NCBI GenBank assembly: GCA_009684525.1
Contig: WKKR01000001.1
Span: forward strand, 868,001-932,000
DNA length: 64,000 nucleotides
Direction of reading: 5' to 3'
From: Geobacter sp.
GTDB lineage: Bacteria; Desulfobacterota; Desulfuromonadia; Geobacterales; DSM-12255
Position numbers and translations under genes: made by a program
The notes under the pieces: generated by a model
What the model was told of the DNA's origin: nothing
The model's database searches: none
What the model saw: the letters and a program-made list of their open reading frames with translations, nothing else
In this document: positions 27,410 through 36,790 of the stretch, one piece after another
Numbering within the stretch: position 1 is the stretch's first letter
Layout: each line of letters starts with the position of its first letter

Positions 27410-29719
27410 TTGAGCTCCAAAAAAGACAAATTCCTGGAGAGCGCGCAGAAGTTTATCATCAAGGGCCAGATCGACAAGGCCGTGAAGGACTTGGAACAGG
27501 CCATCGCGCTCGATCCCGGCGACATCAAGGTCAGGCAGCGGCTGGCTGAGCTCCTGGTGCGGGTCAACCGCCAGGAAGAGGCCATTGCCGAATACGAAAC
27601 CATCGGCAAATACTTTGCCGACAGCTCCTTCTTCCTCAAGGCGATCGCCTTTTACAAGCAGATTCAACGCCTCGCTCCGGACAACACCAGGATCACCCTC
27701 ACCCTGGCCGATCTCAACGTCAAGCAGGGGCTGACCGGCAATGCCCTGGCCGAGTTCAACCAGCTTCTCAACGGCTACCTCAAGGACGGGAGACATGGGG
27801 AGGCGTTGAAGGTCCTGGAGCGGATGCGGGAGGTCGATCCCGCCAACCTCAACACCCTGCTGAAGACCGCGGAAACCTTCCATGCGGCCAACCAGCCGGA
27901 AGAAGCCTATCAATACTACCTGCAGCTGGCCCAGCAGCTGATGGGCAAGGCAGATAAGACCCCCCTGACCCAGCTCTGCGACCGCATCTCCGCCCTCTAT
28001 CCGAACAAGGGCTCGATCATCCTCAATCTGGTCTCCGCCCAGATCCAGCGCGGCGAAACCACGCCGGCACTGGCCACGCTCAGGGAAATCATCGCCCACG
28101 ACTCAACCAATCTGGCGGCATGGTACCTCTTGAGCGACGCACTCCGCACATCCGGCGATTCGGGGCAGCTCCGGGATATCCTCACTCTGCTCTGCCAGCG
28201 CTTTCCCGACGAATGCCGTCCACGAGAAGAACTCATCGAACTTGCCATCGCCACCGGAGATCTGGAACAGGCGCTGGAAATCCTCGCTGCATTCCGATCC
28301 TTCCTGTTGGCAAACGGTCGCGGCGAAGCACTGGAGCGGTTCTATACCGGGCTGCATGACCAGGCGCCCCACGATACCAGGCCTTTGGAGGGGCTGGCCT
28401 GGCTCCATGCCGAGACAGGCGACAGCGACAAGCTTGCGGCAGTTAACGCCCATCTCGCCATTCTTGCCCCGCAGGAAACGGCAGAGGAACCGGCAGCCGG
28501 GTCGCCCGATCTGTCCGGACCGGATGATGAGGCACTCTCACCGTTTCTTACCGCGCCGGACGACGAGTTGGCCAACCTCTCTGCAGCGCCGGAACGGAAG
28601 ATCCCCCTGTCTGCAACCGGAGAAGACGAACCGATCCCCGAATGGGAAGAAGAGATCGACCTCGGCATTGACGACGATATGCCCGCTTCCCTGCCGGAAA
28701 CAGAGACAATGACCAGTGTCGAACCCTCCCCGGAAGCTGGCGAAGTGCCGGCCGGCGAGCCGTTCCCAATCCCTGACATCGACGAGGGGGCTATCCGGTT
28801 TGACGATGTATTGCCGGGGGCTGCAGACGAGACACTGGAGCCGGGCAACACCGAAGATGCCATGGAACCGCTCCGGGTTACCCTGACCATACTCGACCCG
28901 CTGCCGGTGGAGGCATTCCTCCTGCCGGAAGAAGAGCCGATCCAGCCTCCTTTCGTTCAGGAAGAACCGGAACAGTTCCAAGCCCCCGAGAATCCCGCAT
29001 TCGACTGGGAAGCCACGACAACGGGCATCGATGCCTTGATCTCCTCTCTCAACCTTACAGAGGACGGGGTTGCTGCCGACGAGTCCTTCGAGCCGGTGCA
29101 GACATCGGGCAGCGCCGGCCCGGAAGAGGCAGGAGAATCCCTGTTCTCCCTGGACGAGATACCCGATTTCCGCGATTTCCTCCAGGAAAGTCCACCAACT
29201 GCGCAGGGACAGGAGAGCCAGGCAAGCACGGGGAAATACGACCTGGACGACCTCTTTACCGCCTTCAAGAAAGGAGTCGGCGAGCAGCTGGATGCGACCG
29301 ACACCGAATCGCACTACGATCTGGGGATAGCCTACCGTGAGATGGGTCTATTCGACGATGCCGTGGCCGAATTCCGTGCCGCTTCGGTCGATCCTGCCAG
29401 GGCTGCCGACTGCGCCTGCCTGGAAGGGATCTGCTGGCGGGACAAGGGAGACCTTGCCGCGGCTGAGGAGGCCTTCAGCAAGGGGCTTCAACTCGCGTCA
29501 CTCTCGACCGAATCCCGGCTCAATCTCAAATACGAGCTGGCATTCCTCTACGAGTGCCTGGACCGCCCCGACGATGCCATCACCCTTTACCGGGAGATCG
29601 TCCTGACCAACCCCGGACTGCGCGACTCCCAGTTACGGCTCTATAAGCTGGGGGGCGACGAGATCCAAGACCTGCTCGACGATGAACTGATCGAGCTGGA
29701 AGACGATAAGGAATCCTGA
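27410..29719 (+). CDS. Large cytoplasmic TPR protein with acidic linker
   Basis: 769 residues. N-terminal TPR array (about 1-340: KFIIKGQIDKAVKDLEQAIAL, LADLNVKQGLTGNALAEF and so on), then a long, strongly acidic, proline-rich linker (about 350-610). A C-terminal pair or trio of TPRs follows (HYDLGIAYREMGLFDDAVAEF to the end). No signal peptide or membrane segment. TPR arrays bind other proteins; partner unknown. It starts with TTG at 27410 behind GAAGGT. It lies downstream of the transglutaminase gene by 96 bases and could share its transcript. Confidence 0.8.
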   Translation: MSSKKDKFLESAQKFIIKGQIDKAVKDLEQAIALDPGDIKVRQRLAELLVRVNRQEEAIAEYETIGKYFADSSFFLKAIAFYKQIQRLAPDNTRITLTLADLNVKQGLTGNALAEFNQLLNGYLKDGRHGEALKVLERMREVDPANLNTLLKTAETFHAANQPEEAYQYYLQLAQQLMGKADKTPLTQLCDRISALYPNKGSIILNLVSAQIQRGETTPALATLREIIAHDSTNLAAWYLLSDALRTSGDSGQLRDILTLLCQRFPDECRPREELIELAIATGDLEQALEILAAFRSFLLANGRGEALERFYTGLHDQAPHDTRPLEGLAWLHAETGDSDKLAAVNAHLAILAPQETAEEPAAGSPDLSGPDDEALSPFLTAPDDELANLSAAPERKIPLSATGEDEPIPEWEEEIDLGIDDDMPASLPETETMTSVEPSPEAGEVPAGEPFPIPDIDEGAIRFDDVLPGAADETLEPGNTEDAMEPLRVTLTILDPLPVEAFLLPEEEPIQPPFVQEEPEQFQAPENPAFDWEATTTGIDALISSLNLTEDGVAADESFEPVQTSGSAGPEEAGESLFSLDEIPDFRDFLQESPPTAQGQESQASTGKYDLDDLFTAFKKGVGEQLDATDTESHYDLGIAYREMGLFDDAVAEFRAASVDPARAADCACLEGICWRDKGDLAAAEEAFSKGLQLASLSTESRLNLKYELAFLYECLDRPDDAITLYREIVLTNPGLRDSQLRLYKLGGDEIQDLLDDELIELEDDKES

Positions 29720-29965
29720 CCCTGGCAATCCCCTCGCTGCTGCACATTTTTTTGTACAGTATAACACTCCCGCACATCTGACCCGATCCCCGTAGACCTG
29801 CATCCAGCAACGGTTTATCCTGCCATCCCCCATATTTTCCGTATGGCTTTTTCATACAAGACGTTCCGCTCCCCATCGGTTCCAACCTGTCCCCCCCATG
29901 GGCCGAAAAATCATTTTGCACATGATTCCAGCACATTATATACATTTTATAATTATTTGTTAATC
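29720..29965. other. Gene-free stretch before the first small membrane protein gene
   Basis: About 245 bases without a convincing ORF. It turns AT-rich after 29920. It contains no clear hairpin terminator for the TPR gene. The sigma-54 promoter just right of it is listed separately. Confidence 0.5.
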
Positions 29966-29982
29966 TTGGTATGCCTGCTGCA
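29966..29982 (+). promoter_or_regulatory. Sigma-54-like promoter of the first small membrane protein gene
   Basis: TTGGTATGCCTGCTGCA has the GG-N10-GC spacing of RpoN promoters; it deviates from TTGGCAC/TTGCA at three positions. It lies 53 bases before the ATG. The paralogous gene at 41.1-41.4 kb has a better copy of the same element (shared ATGCC core), which raises confidence. Confidence 0.6.
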
Positions 29983-30034
29983 ATAACCTATTACAAAAGC
30001 AAACGCCAGCAGGACAAACATAAAGGAGGATGTC

Positions 30035-30247
30035 ATGAAATCCCTGATCAGCGCAACCATCGCAGCACTCGCACCGACCGCAACCGCTTTCGCAGCTTCC
30101 GGCGCACGGGAAGACAACAGCGGCATCTATTCAACCATCTTCCTCGGCCTCTGCGCCCTGATCGTCATAGGACAGCTCGTACCGGCCGCCATGGTCATGC
30201 TGGGATTCGCCAAGGGCCTGAGGAAGGAAGCCAAAACGGAAGCATAG
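30035..30247 (+). CDS. Small single-span membrane protein, paralogue 1
   Basis: 70 residues. A hydrophobic, Ala-rich N-terminus looks like a cleavable signal (MKSLISATIAALAPTATAFA/AS). A short polar stretch SGAREDNSGIY follows, then a transmembrane helix (STIFLGLCALIVIGQLVPAA) and a basic tail (FAKGLRKEAK). It starts behind AAAGGAGGATGTC. A near-identical paralogue lies at 41127-41351 on the other strand; from AASGAREDNSGIY to MVMLGFAKG the two differ by a single Ile/Val exchange. I do not recognise the family. Strong conservation, a strong ribosome binding site and sigma-54 control suggest a real regulated micro-membrane protein, perhaps a subunit of a membrane complex. Confidence 0.8.
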   Translation: MKSLISATIAALAPTATAFAASGAREDNSGIYSTIFLGLCALIVIGQLVPAAMVMLGFAKGLRKEAKTEA

Positions 30248-30257
30248 AGGAGGTGAC

Positions 30258-30284
30258 ATGACAACAGAAAGAGGCAGCACCTGA
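30258..30284 (+). other. Possible 8-codon mini-ORF behind a strong ribosome binding site
   Basis: AGGAGGTGAC then ATG ACA ACA GAA AGA GGC AGC ACC TGA (MTTERGST), ending exactly at the start of the terminator hairpin. It may be a real micro-ORF, a stretch that keeps ribosomes on the transcript, or the remnant of a longer second gene. Confidence 0.25.
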
Positions 30285-30315
30285 AAGGGCCGCACGAGTA
30301 GCGGCCCTCTTCTTT
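30285..30315 (+). terminator. Terminator after the small membrane protein gene
   Basis: AAGGGCCGC / GCGGCCCTCTT hairpin with a seven-base loop, followed by CTTTTCCCC. Confidence 0.75.
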
Positions 30316-30429
30316 TCCCCTCCCCGGCACCGGAATCCGGTGCGTTTCCGCCCCTTCCCATTTCCCCCATTTCCTGCTAAACTTTGTTGTTCTTCGCAAC
30401 TGCGATATCTTTCACCATGGAGACGCACC

Positions 30430-31824
30430 ATGAAATACATCAGCACCAGAGGGGGCATTGCACCGGTCGGATTCCGCGAGGCAGTGATGATGGGGCTTGC
30501 GACCGACGGCGGCCTCCTGCTGCCGGAGGCGATCCCGGTCATCGACCAGGCCACCCTCGCCTCCTGGAAGGAGCTCAGCTACCAGGAGCTGGCATTCCAA
30601 GTACTGTCGCTCTTTGCCGACGATATCCCAGCCGATGATCTACGGCGGCTGATCGACCGTTCCTATGCGACCTTCACCCACCCGGAGATCACGCCGGTGG
30701 TCCACCAGGACGGGCTGTACATCCTTGAGCTGTTCCACGGTCCGACCCTGGCGTTCAAGGACGTGGCACTGCAACTGCTCGGCAACCTTTTCGAATACCT
30801 CCTGCACGAGAGCGGACAGAAGCTGAACATCGTCGGCGCCACCTCGGGCGACACGGGAAGCGCTGCCATCCACGGCGTCCGGGGCAAGGAGAACATCAAT
30901 ATCTTCATCCTCCACCCCCAGGGGAAAACATCGCCAATCCAGGCGCTGCAGATGACCACGGTTACCGATCCCAACGTGCACAACATAGCGGCGCGCGGCA
31001 CCTTCGACGACTGCCAGAACATCGTCAAGGCGCTCTTCAACGACCTCGCCTTCAAGGAGGAGTACTCCCTGGGGGCGGTTAATTCCATCAACTGGGCGCG
31101 GGTCCTGGCCCAGGTGGTCTATTACTTCTACGCCTGGTGTCGGGTCTCCGGACAGGAGACCGAGCAGGTGGTCTTCGCGGTCCCTACCGGCAACTTCGGC
31201 GACATCTTTGCCGGCTACGTGGCAAAACGGATGGGGCTCCCCATCGACAAGCTGCTCCTGGCCACCAACGAAAACAACATCCTGAGCCGGTTCATCTCTT
31301 CGGGAGACTACTCCGTCGGGACCGTGGTCTCCACCGTTTCCCCCTCCATGGACATCCAGGTCGCCTCCAATTTCGAGCGCTACCTCTTCTACCTGTTCGG
31401 AGAGGACCCGGCCCGGGTGCGCCAGGCCTTTGCCGATTTCGCCGCATCCGGCAGGATGGAATTCACCGAAGCGGAGATGGCGCAGGTCAGGGAGGAGTTT
31501 CTCACCCGCTCCGTGAACCAGGCAGAGACCCTGGCAACCATCGAGGCGTTTCACAAGGGGACCGGCTACCTCCTCGACCCGCATACCGCAGTCGGGATAA
31601 AGGCGGCCCAGGATGCCGTCGCCTCTGACCGGATCGCTGTCTGTCTTGCCACGGCCCATCCGGCAAAGTTTGGCGAAGCGGTCGAGAAGGCCACCGGAGC
31701 GGCGCCCCCTCTGCCGACCTCGCTGCAGGGGATCGACAGACTCCCCAGCCGCTGCGAGGTCATGGATGCCGACCTGGAGCAGGTGCGGCGCTTCATCATC
31801 GAAAAATGCCGCGTACAGCACTGA
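30430..31824 (+). CDS. thrC: Threonine synthase
   Basis: 464 residues, the longer (E. coli-like) form. It converts phosphohomoserine to threonine using PLP. Motifs: MKYISTRGGIAPVGFREAV opening, the PLP lysine in GPTLAFKDVALQLLG, the phosphate-binding GATSGDTGSAAIHGVRG, GAVNSINWARVLAQ and PTGNFGDIFAG. The start at 30430 follows GGAGA; the longer reading frame before it is not needed. The pathway partner homoserine dehydrogenase is convergent at 32.6-33.9 kb; homoserine kinase is not in the window. Confidence 0.95.
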   Translation: MKYISTRGGIAPVGFREAVMMGLATDGGLLLPEAIPVIDQATLASWKELSYQELAFQVLSLFADDIPADDLRRLIDRSYATFTHPEITPVVHQDGLYILELFHGPTLAFKDVALQLLGNLFEYLLHESGQKLNIVGATSGDTGSAAIHGVRGKENINIFILHPQGKTSPIQALQMTTVTDPNVHNIAARGTFDDCQNIVKALFNDLAFKEEYSLGAVNSINWARVLAQVVYYFYAWCRVSGQETEQVVFAVPTGNFGDIFAGYVAKRMGLPIDKLLLATNENNILSRFISSGDYSVGTVVSTVSPSMDIQVASNFERYLFYLFGEDPARVRQAFADFAASGRMEFTEAEMAQVREEFLTRSVNQAETLATIEAFHKGTGYLLDPHTAVGIKAAQDAVASDRIAVCLATAHPAKFGEAVEKATGAAPPLPTSLQGIDRLPSRCEVMDADLEQVRRFIIEKCRVQH

Positions 31825-31877
31825 CCGATGGGAGATAAACGCCTCTTCACCGGCCTTACGTCCTGGTACGCCTCCCC

Positions 31878-32561
31878 ATGAGCCTGGACTGGCGCGATAT
31901 CGACACCGTGCTCCTGGACATGGACGGCACGCTCCTGGACCGGCACTTCGACGACCATTTCTGGCTGGAGCATGTCCCCAAAACCTGGGGCGCAAAACAC
32001 CGCGTCCCGCTCGACCAGGCAAAAAAGCGGCTCTACGCAATGTTCCGCTCCCAGGAGCGGACCCTCAACTGGACCGACCTGGATTACTGGTCAGAGCAGC
32101 TCGGCCTGGATATCCCGCTCCTCAAGCAGGAGGTCGACCACCTGATCGCCGTACATCCGGGCGTGGTGGAATTCCTGCTCTTTTTGAGCCAGCACGGCAA
32201 AGAGAGCTGGCTCGTCACCAATGCCCATGGCAAGACTCTCGACCTGAAGCTGCGTAAAACCAGGCTCGGTCCGTATTTCACCGGCATCGTCTCGGCCCAT
32301 GACCTGGGGCACCCCAAGGAAGAGGTGGCCTTCTGGGGGAAACTCCGCGACAAGGTCCCCTTTGAGCCGGACCGCACCCTGCTCGGCGAAGACAGCGAAA
32401 CCAACCTCGGTACCGCGCAACAGTACGGCATCCGCCACCTCTTCTTTGTCAGCCGCTCCAGTTCGGCCCTGGCGCCGCAGCGCTCCGACACCTTTTCCTC
32501 GATCCATTACTTCACCGAGCTGATCCCCCAGCAGGGAAGCACCATTGTCCCGTTGAAATAA
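31878..32561 (+). CDS. HAD-superfamily hydrolase, YrfG-like GMP/IMP nucleotidase family
   Basis: 227 residues. HAD motif I is LLDMDGTLLD (nucleophile and acid Asp), motif II LVTNAHGKTLDLKL, motif III Lys in DLGHPKEEVAFW, motif IV GEDSETNLG. The string FWLEHVPKTWGAKH and the LNWTDLDYWSEQLGLDI segment closely recall E. coli YrfG, a GMP/IMP 5'-nucleotidase. In motif IV the usual DD is ED, which is still acidic. Located 53 bases after thrC and probably on the same transcript, ending at a shared bidirectional terminator. Confidence 0.85.
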   Translation: MSLDWRDIDTVLLDMDGTLLDRHFDDHFWLEHVPKTWGAKHRVPLDQAKKRLYAMFRSQERTLNWTDLDYWSEQLGLDIPLLKQEVDHLIAVHPGVVEFLLFLSQHGKESWLVTNAHGKTLDLKLRKTRLGPYFTGIVSAHDLGHPKEEVAFWGKLRDKVPFEPDRTLLGEDSETNLGTAQQYGIRHLFFVSRSSSALAPQRSDTFSSIHYFTELIPQQGSTIVPLK

Positions 32562-32592
32562 CAAAAGGCCCTCGCATGAGGGCCTTTTGTTC
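32561..32592. terminator. Bidirectional terminator between the HAD gene and hom
   Basis: ACAAAAGGCCCTC / GAGGGCCTTTTGT, a perfect hairpin with a GCAT loop, flanked by A's and T's on the two sides. It serves both the plus-strand thrC unit and the minus-strand rib-hom unit. Confidence 0.9.
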
Positions 32593-32620
32593 GTCTGTTA
32601 TCTCGCTACTCTCGCAACCG

Positions 32621-33934
32621 CTAGGCCAGGTTATCCTCGATCCTGATCAGGTTGCTCTTTTCGCGGATGATGTCGGAAAAGCCGTCTATGGCGGCCAGGG
32701 CGTCGCGTACATCCTGCTCCCGCGCCTCGTGGGTCATGATGACGATGGGGACCGATTCCTGGACGCTGCGGGTGGTCTGGATCATCGACTCGATGCTGAT
32801 GCCGTACCGCCCCAGCTCTCCCGAGATACGGGCCAGGACGCCCGGCTGGTCCGCTGCGCTGAAGCGGAGATAGTACTTGCCGACAACCTCGCCGATCGGC
32901 TTTATCGGCAGGCTCTTCACCTCGGCATCCAAGAAGCCGAGGGGGGCGGCCCTGCGACCGGCACCAGCCAGGATGCTCCGCGACAGCTCGATCGCGTCCC
33001 CCACCACGGCGCTGGCGGTCGGCTCCATGCCGGCACCGCGACCGTAGAACATTACCTGGCCGACAAAATCACCGGTCAGCCTGATGGCGTTGAAGACCCC
33101 GTCCACGTCTGCCAGCGGATGATTCACCGGGATCATGGTCGGGTGAACCCGCACCTCCACCTGGCCGTTGTCGCACTTGCCGATGGCAAGCAGCTTGATC
33201 TTGTAGCCGAAATCGCGGGCAAAGTTGATGTCCAGCGAGGAGAGCGAACTGATCCCTTCGGTGTAGATATCTGCGAAATTCACCCTGGTGCCGAAGCAGA
33301 GCGACACCAGCAAGCTGATCTTGTGGGCGGTATCGATCCCCTCGATGTCGAAGGTCGGATCGGCCTCGGCATAGCCCAGCTCCTGGGCAGTGCGCAGGAC
33401 GGTACCGAATTCGGCCCCCTCCTGGGTCATCCTGGTCAGGATATAGTTGCAGGTGCCGTTCAGGATACCCAGGACCGTGGCAAACCGATTTGCCGCCAGG
33501 TTCCCCTTGATGGCCGACAGCACCGGTATCCCGCCGCCGACGGCAGCCTCGAAGAGCACTTCCACGCCACGGCGCGCCGCTGCAGCGTAGATCTCCTCGC
33601 CGTGCAGGGCAAGGAGGGCCTTGTTGGCCGTCACCACGTGCTTGCCATGCTCGATGGCCCGGAGCACGAAGCTCTTTGCCGGTTCGTAGCCGCCGATCAG
33701 CTCGATGACGATGGCAATCTCCGGGTCGGTAAGGATCTCGTCGACGCTAGTGGTGAGCACCCCTGCCGGCAGTGTAATCCCGCGGTCGGTGGTGATGTCC
33801 AGGTCTGCAATCTTTTTCAGGCAGAGACGCGCACCGGTCTTCTCTTCAATGAGCCGGGCATTCTGCAGCAACAGCTTGGCAGTGCCGGCACCGACCGTGC
33901 CGAAACCGATCAGGCCGATCTTTATCTCATCCAT
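32621..33934 (-). CDS. hom: Homoserine dehydrogenase
   Basis: 437 residues. It reduces aspartate semialdehyde to homoserine. The Rossmann motif is IGLIGFGTVGAGTAKLL (6-22). IELIGGYEPAKSFVLRA, VTANKALLALHG, AVGGGIPVLSAIKG, LGILNGTCNYILTRM and the catalytic EADPTFDIEGIDTAHK are visible. A C-terminal ACT domain (from about 350: YYLRFSAADQPGVLARISGEL) gives threonine feedback control in this family. Located 66 bases after nusB on the same strand; it may be the last gene of the rib-nusB transcript. It ends at the terminator shared with the HAD gene. Confidence 0.95.
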   Translation of the reverse strand: MDEIKIGLIGFGTVGAGTAKLLLQNARLIEEKTGARLCLKKIADLDITTDRGITLPAGVLTTSVDEILTDPEIAIVIELIGGYEPAKSFVLRAIEHGKHVVTANKALLALHGEEIYAAAARRGVEVLFEAAVGGGIPVLSAIKGNLAANRFATVLGILNGTCNYILTRMTQEGAEFGTVLRTAQELGYAEADPTFDIEGIDTAHKISLLVSLCFGTRVNFADIYTEGISSLSSLDINFARDFGYKIKLLAIGKCDNGQVEVRVHPTMIPVNHPLADVDGVFNAIRLTGDFVGQVMFYGRGAGMEPTASAVVGDAIELSRSILAGAGRRAAPLGFLDAEVKSLPIKPIGEVVGKYYLRFSAADQPGVLARISGELGRYGISIESMIQTTRSVQESVPIVIMTHEAREQDVRDALAAIDGFSDIIREKSNLIRIEDNLA

Positions 33935-34000
33935 GACTTCCTCTCACATGACGCCCGCCCGCACACCCGCGCCCGTTGCAGAAACGGGCAGGGTCACCGG

Positions 34001-34423
34001 TTACGGGCTGTTCGGTTTATCAGGCAGGCCGGCGGCAAGCTCGTCGAGAATGCCGTTGACAAAGGACGGGGAGTCCTCGCTGCCAAATTTCTTGGCGATC
34101 TCGATCGCCTCGTTGATGGTCACATTCCTGGGGATGTCGCCCAGGTAGGCAAGCTCGTAGACGGCAATGCGGAGGATGTTGAGATCGACCTTCGCCATCC
34201 GCCCCAGGGACCAGTTCTTGGATTGCTCCTTGATCCGCTGGTCAAGCTCTGCCCGATGCTCGTCGACACCCTTTACCAGCAGCTCGGCAAACTCCTTGAT
34301 CCCCTCGGAAGCCTGGTGTTCCTCCCAGAAGAGCCGCAGGGCTCCGGCAGACGACATCGGGTTCATATCGATGGCATAGAGCGCCTGCAGAGCCAGCTCA
34401 CGCCCTTCGCGGCGAGCCCCCAC
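34001..34423 (-). CDS. nusB: Transcription antitermination factor NusB
   Basis: 140 residues, normal length. It binds rRNA boxA with NusE (S10) and promotes antitermination. Motifs: [18 protein letters not shown] at the N-terminus, [19 protein letters not shown] and the family end [27 protein letters not shown]. It starts with GTG overlapping the TAG of ribH (TAGTG). The ribH-nusB pairing is widespread in bacteria. Confidence 0.95.
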   Translation of the reverse strand: MGARREGRELALQALYAIDMNPMSSAGALRLFWEEHQASEGIKEFAELLVKGVDEHRAELDQRIKEQSKNWSLGRMAKVDLNILRIAVYELAYLGDIPRNVTINEAIEIAKKFGSEDSPSFVNGILDELAAGLPDKPNSP

Positions 34424-34890
34424 TACTTGAGCCCCTTGAGCAGATTGGCCGATTCGATGGCGGTCACGGCAGCATCGAACCCCTTGTTGCCCGCCTTGGT
34501 GCCGGCACGTTCAACGGCCTGCTCGATGGTATCGGTGGTGAGGACGCCGAAAGCGATCGGCATGCCGGTGGCAAGGGAGACCTGGGCGATCCCCTTGGCG
34601 ACTTCGCCAGCCACGTAGTCGAAATGCGGGGTTGCCCCGCGGATCACCGCGCCGAGGCAGATCAGTGCGTCGTAGTTGCCGGTCTCCGCCATGGCCTTGG
34701 CTGCCAGCGGTATCTCGAAGGAGCCGGGCACCCGGGCGACCGCGATGTTGCCGTCATCGGCACCGTGCCGTAACAGTGCATCCATGGCCCCTTCCAGCAG
34801 CCGCTCGCCGATGAAGCTGTTGAAGCGTCCGACCACGATGCCGAACCGCAACCCCTTGGCATCCAGATTCCCTTCAAAATACTTCGGCAT
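34423..34890 (-). CDS. ribH: 6,7-dimethyl-8-ribityllumazine synthase
   Basis: 155 residues. It condenses the pyrimidine and the dihydroxybutanone phosphate into lumazine, and the family forms 60-subunit or pentameric shells. Motifs: [58 protein letters not shown] (catalytic His in TPHFDYV) and [24 protein letters not shown]. It follows ribBA by 10 bases. Confidence 0.97.
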   Translation of the reverse strand: MPKYFEGNLDAKGLRFGIVVGRFNSFIGERLLEGAMDALLRHGADDGNIAVARVPGSFEIPLAAKAMAETGNYDALICLGAVIRGATPHFDYVAGEVAKGIAQVSLATGMPIAFGVLTTDTIEQAVERAGTKAGNKGFDAAVTAIESANLLKGLK

Positions 34891-34900
34891 AACCCCTCCC

Positions 34901-36106
34901 TCAAATATTTTCCAGCAGGTGTCCCATCTTTTCCCGCTTGGTCTTCAGATATCCCATGTTGCTCTTGGTCGGCACCATCTCGATGGGAACGCGCTCCACG
35001 ATGTCGATGCCGTACCCTTCGAGCCCGACGATCTTCTTCGGGTTGTTGGTCATCAGGCGGATATGTTTCACCCCGAGGTTGACCAGGATCTGCGCGCCAA
35101 TGCCGTAATCGCGTAGATCGGCCTTGAAACCGAGGGCCAGGTTGGCCTCCACCGTGTCCTTTCCCTCGTCCTGCAGGGCATAGGCCTTGAGCTTGTTGAT
35201 CAGCCCGATGCCGCGCCCCTCCTGACGCATGTAGAGGACCACGCCCCTCCCCTCACGCTCGATCATCTCCATGGCGGCATGGAGCTGGTCCGAACAGTCG
35301 CAGCGCCGGCTACCGAAGACATCGCCGGTGAGGCATTCGGAATGGACCCGCACCAGTACCGGCTCTTCACCATGCACATCCCCCTTGACCAGGGCAAGAT
35401 GCTCCAGCTTGTCGATGTCGTTCTCAAAGGCAATGGCGCGGAAGTCGCCACCATAGGTGGTGGGGAGTTTCACCTCGGCCGCGCGCCTGACCAGCGATTC
35501 GTGCTTCAGGCGATAGGCCACCAGGTCGGCAACGGTGCAGATCTTAATCCCGTGCTCCTTGGCGAACTTGCGCAGTTCGGGCATCCGGGACATGGTGCCG
35601 TCGTCGTTCATGATCTCGCAGATGACGCCGGACGGCTTGAGCCCGGCCAGCCTCGCCAGGTCCACCGAGCCCTCGGTCTGCCCCGCCCGGACCAGCACGC
35701 CGCCCGGCTTCGCCCGCAGAGGAAACACGTGGCCGGGACGGGCCAGGTCTTCCGCCTTGCAGCCGTCGGAAACGGCGGTCAGGATGGTGTGGGCGCGGTC
35801 CGCCGCGGAGATGCCGGTGGTGACCCCCTTCTTGGCCTCGATGGAGACCGTGAAGGCAGTGCCGAAGGACGAGGTGTTGGTTGCAACCATCAGCGGCAGG
35901 CGGAGATGGTCGCACCGCTCCGCCGTCATGGTCAGGCAGATCAGGCCCCGACCGAACCGGGCCATGAAGTTGATCGCCTCGGGGGTGACCATCTCGGCGG
36001 CCATGGTAAGGTCACCCTCGTTCTCCCGGTCCTCGTCATCCACCAGGATGACCATATTCCCCTTGCGGATCTCCTCGATAGCGTCTTCAATCTTGGCAAC
36101 AGGCAT
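34901..36106 (-). CDS. ribBA: Bifunctional DHBP synthase / GTP cyclohydrolase II
   Basis: 401 residues. N-terminal 3,4-dihydroxy-2-butanone-4-phosphate synthase (1 to about 200: [35 protein letters not shown], the [12 protein letters not shown] motif). C-terminal GTP cyclohydrolase II (about 205-401) with the zinc motif [18 protein letters not shown] and catalytic region [18 protein letters not shown]. The two activities supply both precursors of riboflavin. It lies between ribE (36 bases upstream) and ribH. Confidence 0.97.
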   Translation of the reverse strand: MPVAKIEDAIEEIRKGNMVILVDDEDRENEGDLTMAAEMVTPEAINFMARFGRGLICLTMTAERCDHLRLPLMVATNTSSFGTAFTVSIEAKKGVTTGISAADRAHTILTAVSDGCKAEDLARPGHVFPLRAKPGGVLVRAGQTEGSVDLARLAGLKPSGVICEIMNDDGTMSRMPELRKFAKEHGIKICTVADLVAYRLKHESLVRRAAEVKLPTTYGGDFRAIAFENDIDKLEHLALVKGDVHGEEPVLVRVHSECLTGDVFGSRRCDCSDQLHAAMEMIEREGRGVVLYMRQEGRGIGLINKLKAYALQDEGKDTVEANLALGFKADLRDYGIGAQILVNLGVKHIRLMTNNPKKIVGLEGYGIDIVERVPIEMVPTKSNMGYLKTKREKMGHLLENI

Positions 36107-36142
36107 GCTTTGCTCCCGTCAGTTCGTCAACAGATGTTTATC

Positions 36143-36790
36143 TCACAAAAAACCCGCTTGTGCAAGCGCCTCAAGGGAGAGACCGCCGCTGCGACCGGTA
36201 TCCTTCCCCCCCAGCAGACGCTCCACATACTTGGCCAGGATGTCGACCTCGATGTTCACCTCGTCGCCCGGTTTCAGCCGCTGCAGCGTGGTTGCACTGC
36301 CAGTGTGGGGGATGACGTTCACGGAAAACCCGTCGGCAGTAACCTCGTTCACCGTCAGGCTGACGCCGTCGATGGCCACCGAGCCCTTGGCCACCAGGTA
36401 GCGGCCGTAGGCAGGCGGGAGATGGAAGACAAAGACGATATTGCCCGAAACCTCGCGCCGTTCGGCTACGGTTGCCACGCAATCCACGTGACCGGAAACC
36501 AGGTGCCCCCCGAGCCGCTGGTCGAGCCTGAGCGCCCGTTCCAGGTTCACTTCTTTCCCGGCTGAGAGCCCGGCAAAGCCGGCAGCACGGAGCGATTCGG
36601 GGGAAACGTCGAAGGCAAGCGCCCCCTCGCCCCGGTCAACCACAGTGAGGCAGACGCCGTTGACCGCCACCGATTCGCCCAGGGCGATCTCAGCCAGCGG
36701 CAGGCCGGTAGCCACCATCAGACGGGCTGCAGCGCCGCGTCGCTCCAGGCGCACCACCCTCCCCACATCCTCGATCAGTCCGGTAAACAT
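36143..36790 (-). CDS. ribE: Riboflavin synthase alpha subunit
   Basis: 215 residues made of two similar lumazine-binding barrels, starting [30 protein letters not shown] and later [14 protein letters not shown] are the paired repeat motifs; HLVSGHVDC is also typical. It dismutates two lumazines into riboflavin. The true start is ATG 36790, inside the end of ribD (16-base overlap); the extended ORF upstream is a shadow. The C-terminus (EALAQAGFL) is normal. Confidence 0.95.
   Translation of the reverse strand: MFTGLIEDVGRVVRLERRGAAARLMVATGLPLAEIALGESVAVNGVCLTVVDRGEGALAFDVSPESLRAAGFAGLSAGKEVNLERALRLDQRLGGHLVSGHVDCVATVAERREVSGNIVFVFHLPPAYGRYLVAKGSVAIDGVSLTVNEVTADGFSVNVIPHTGSATTLQRLKPGDEVNIEVDILAKYVERLLGGKDTGRSGGLSLEALAQAGFL

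Noticed and set aside
32576-34618. Long plus-strand frame opposite hom and nusB
   Set aside because: Shadow of real genes; starts inside the bidirectional terminator.
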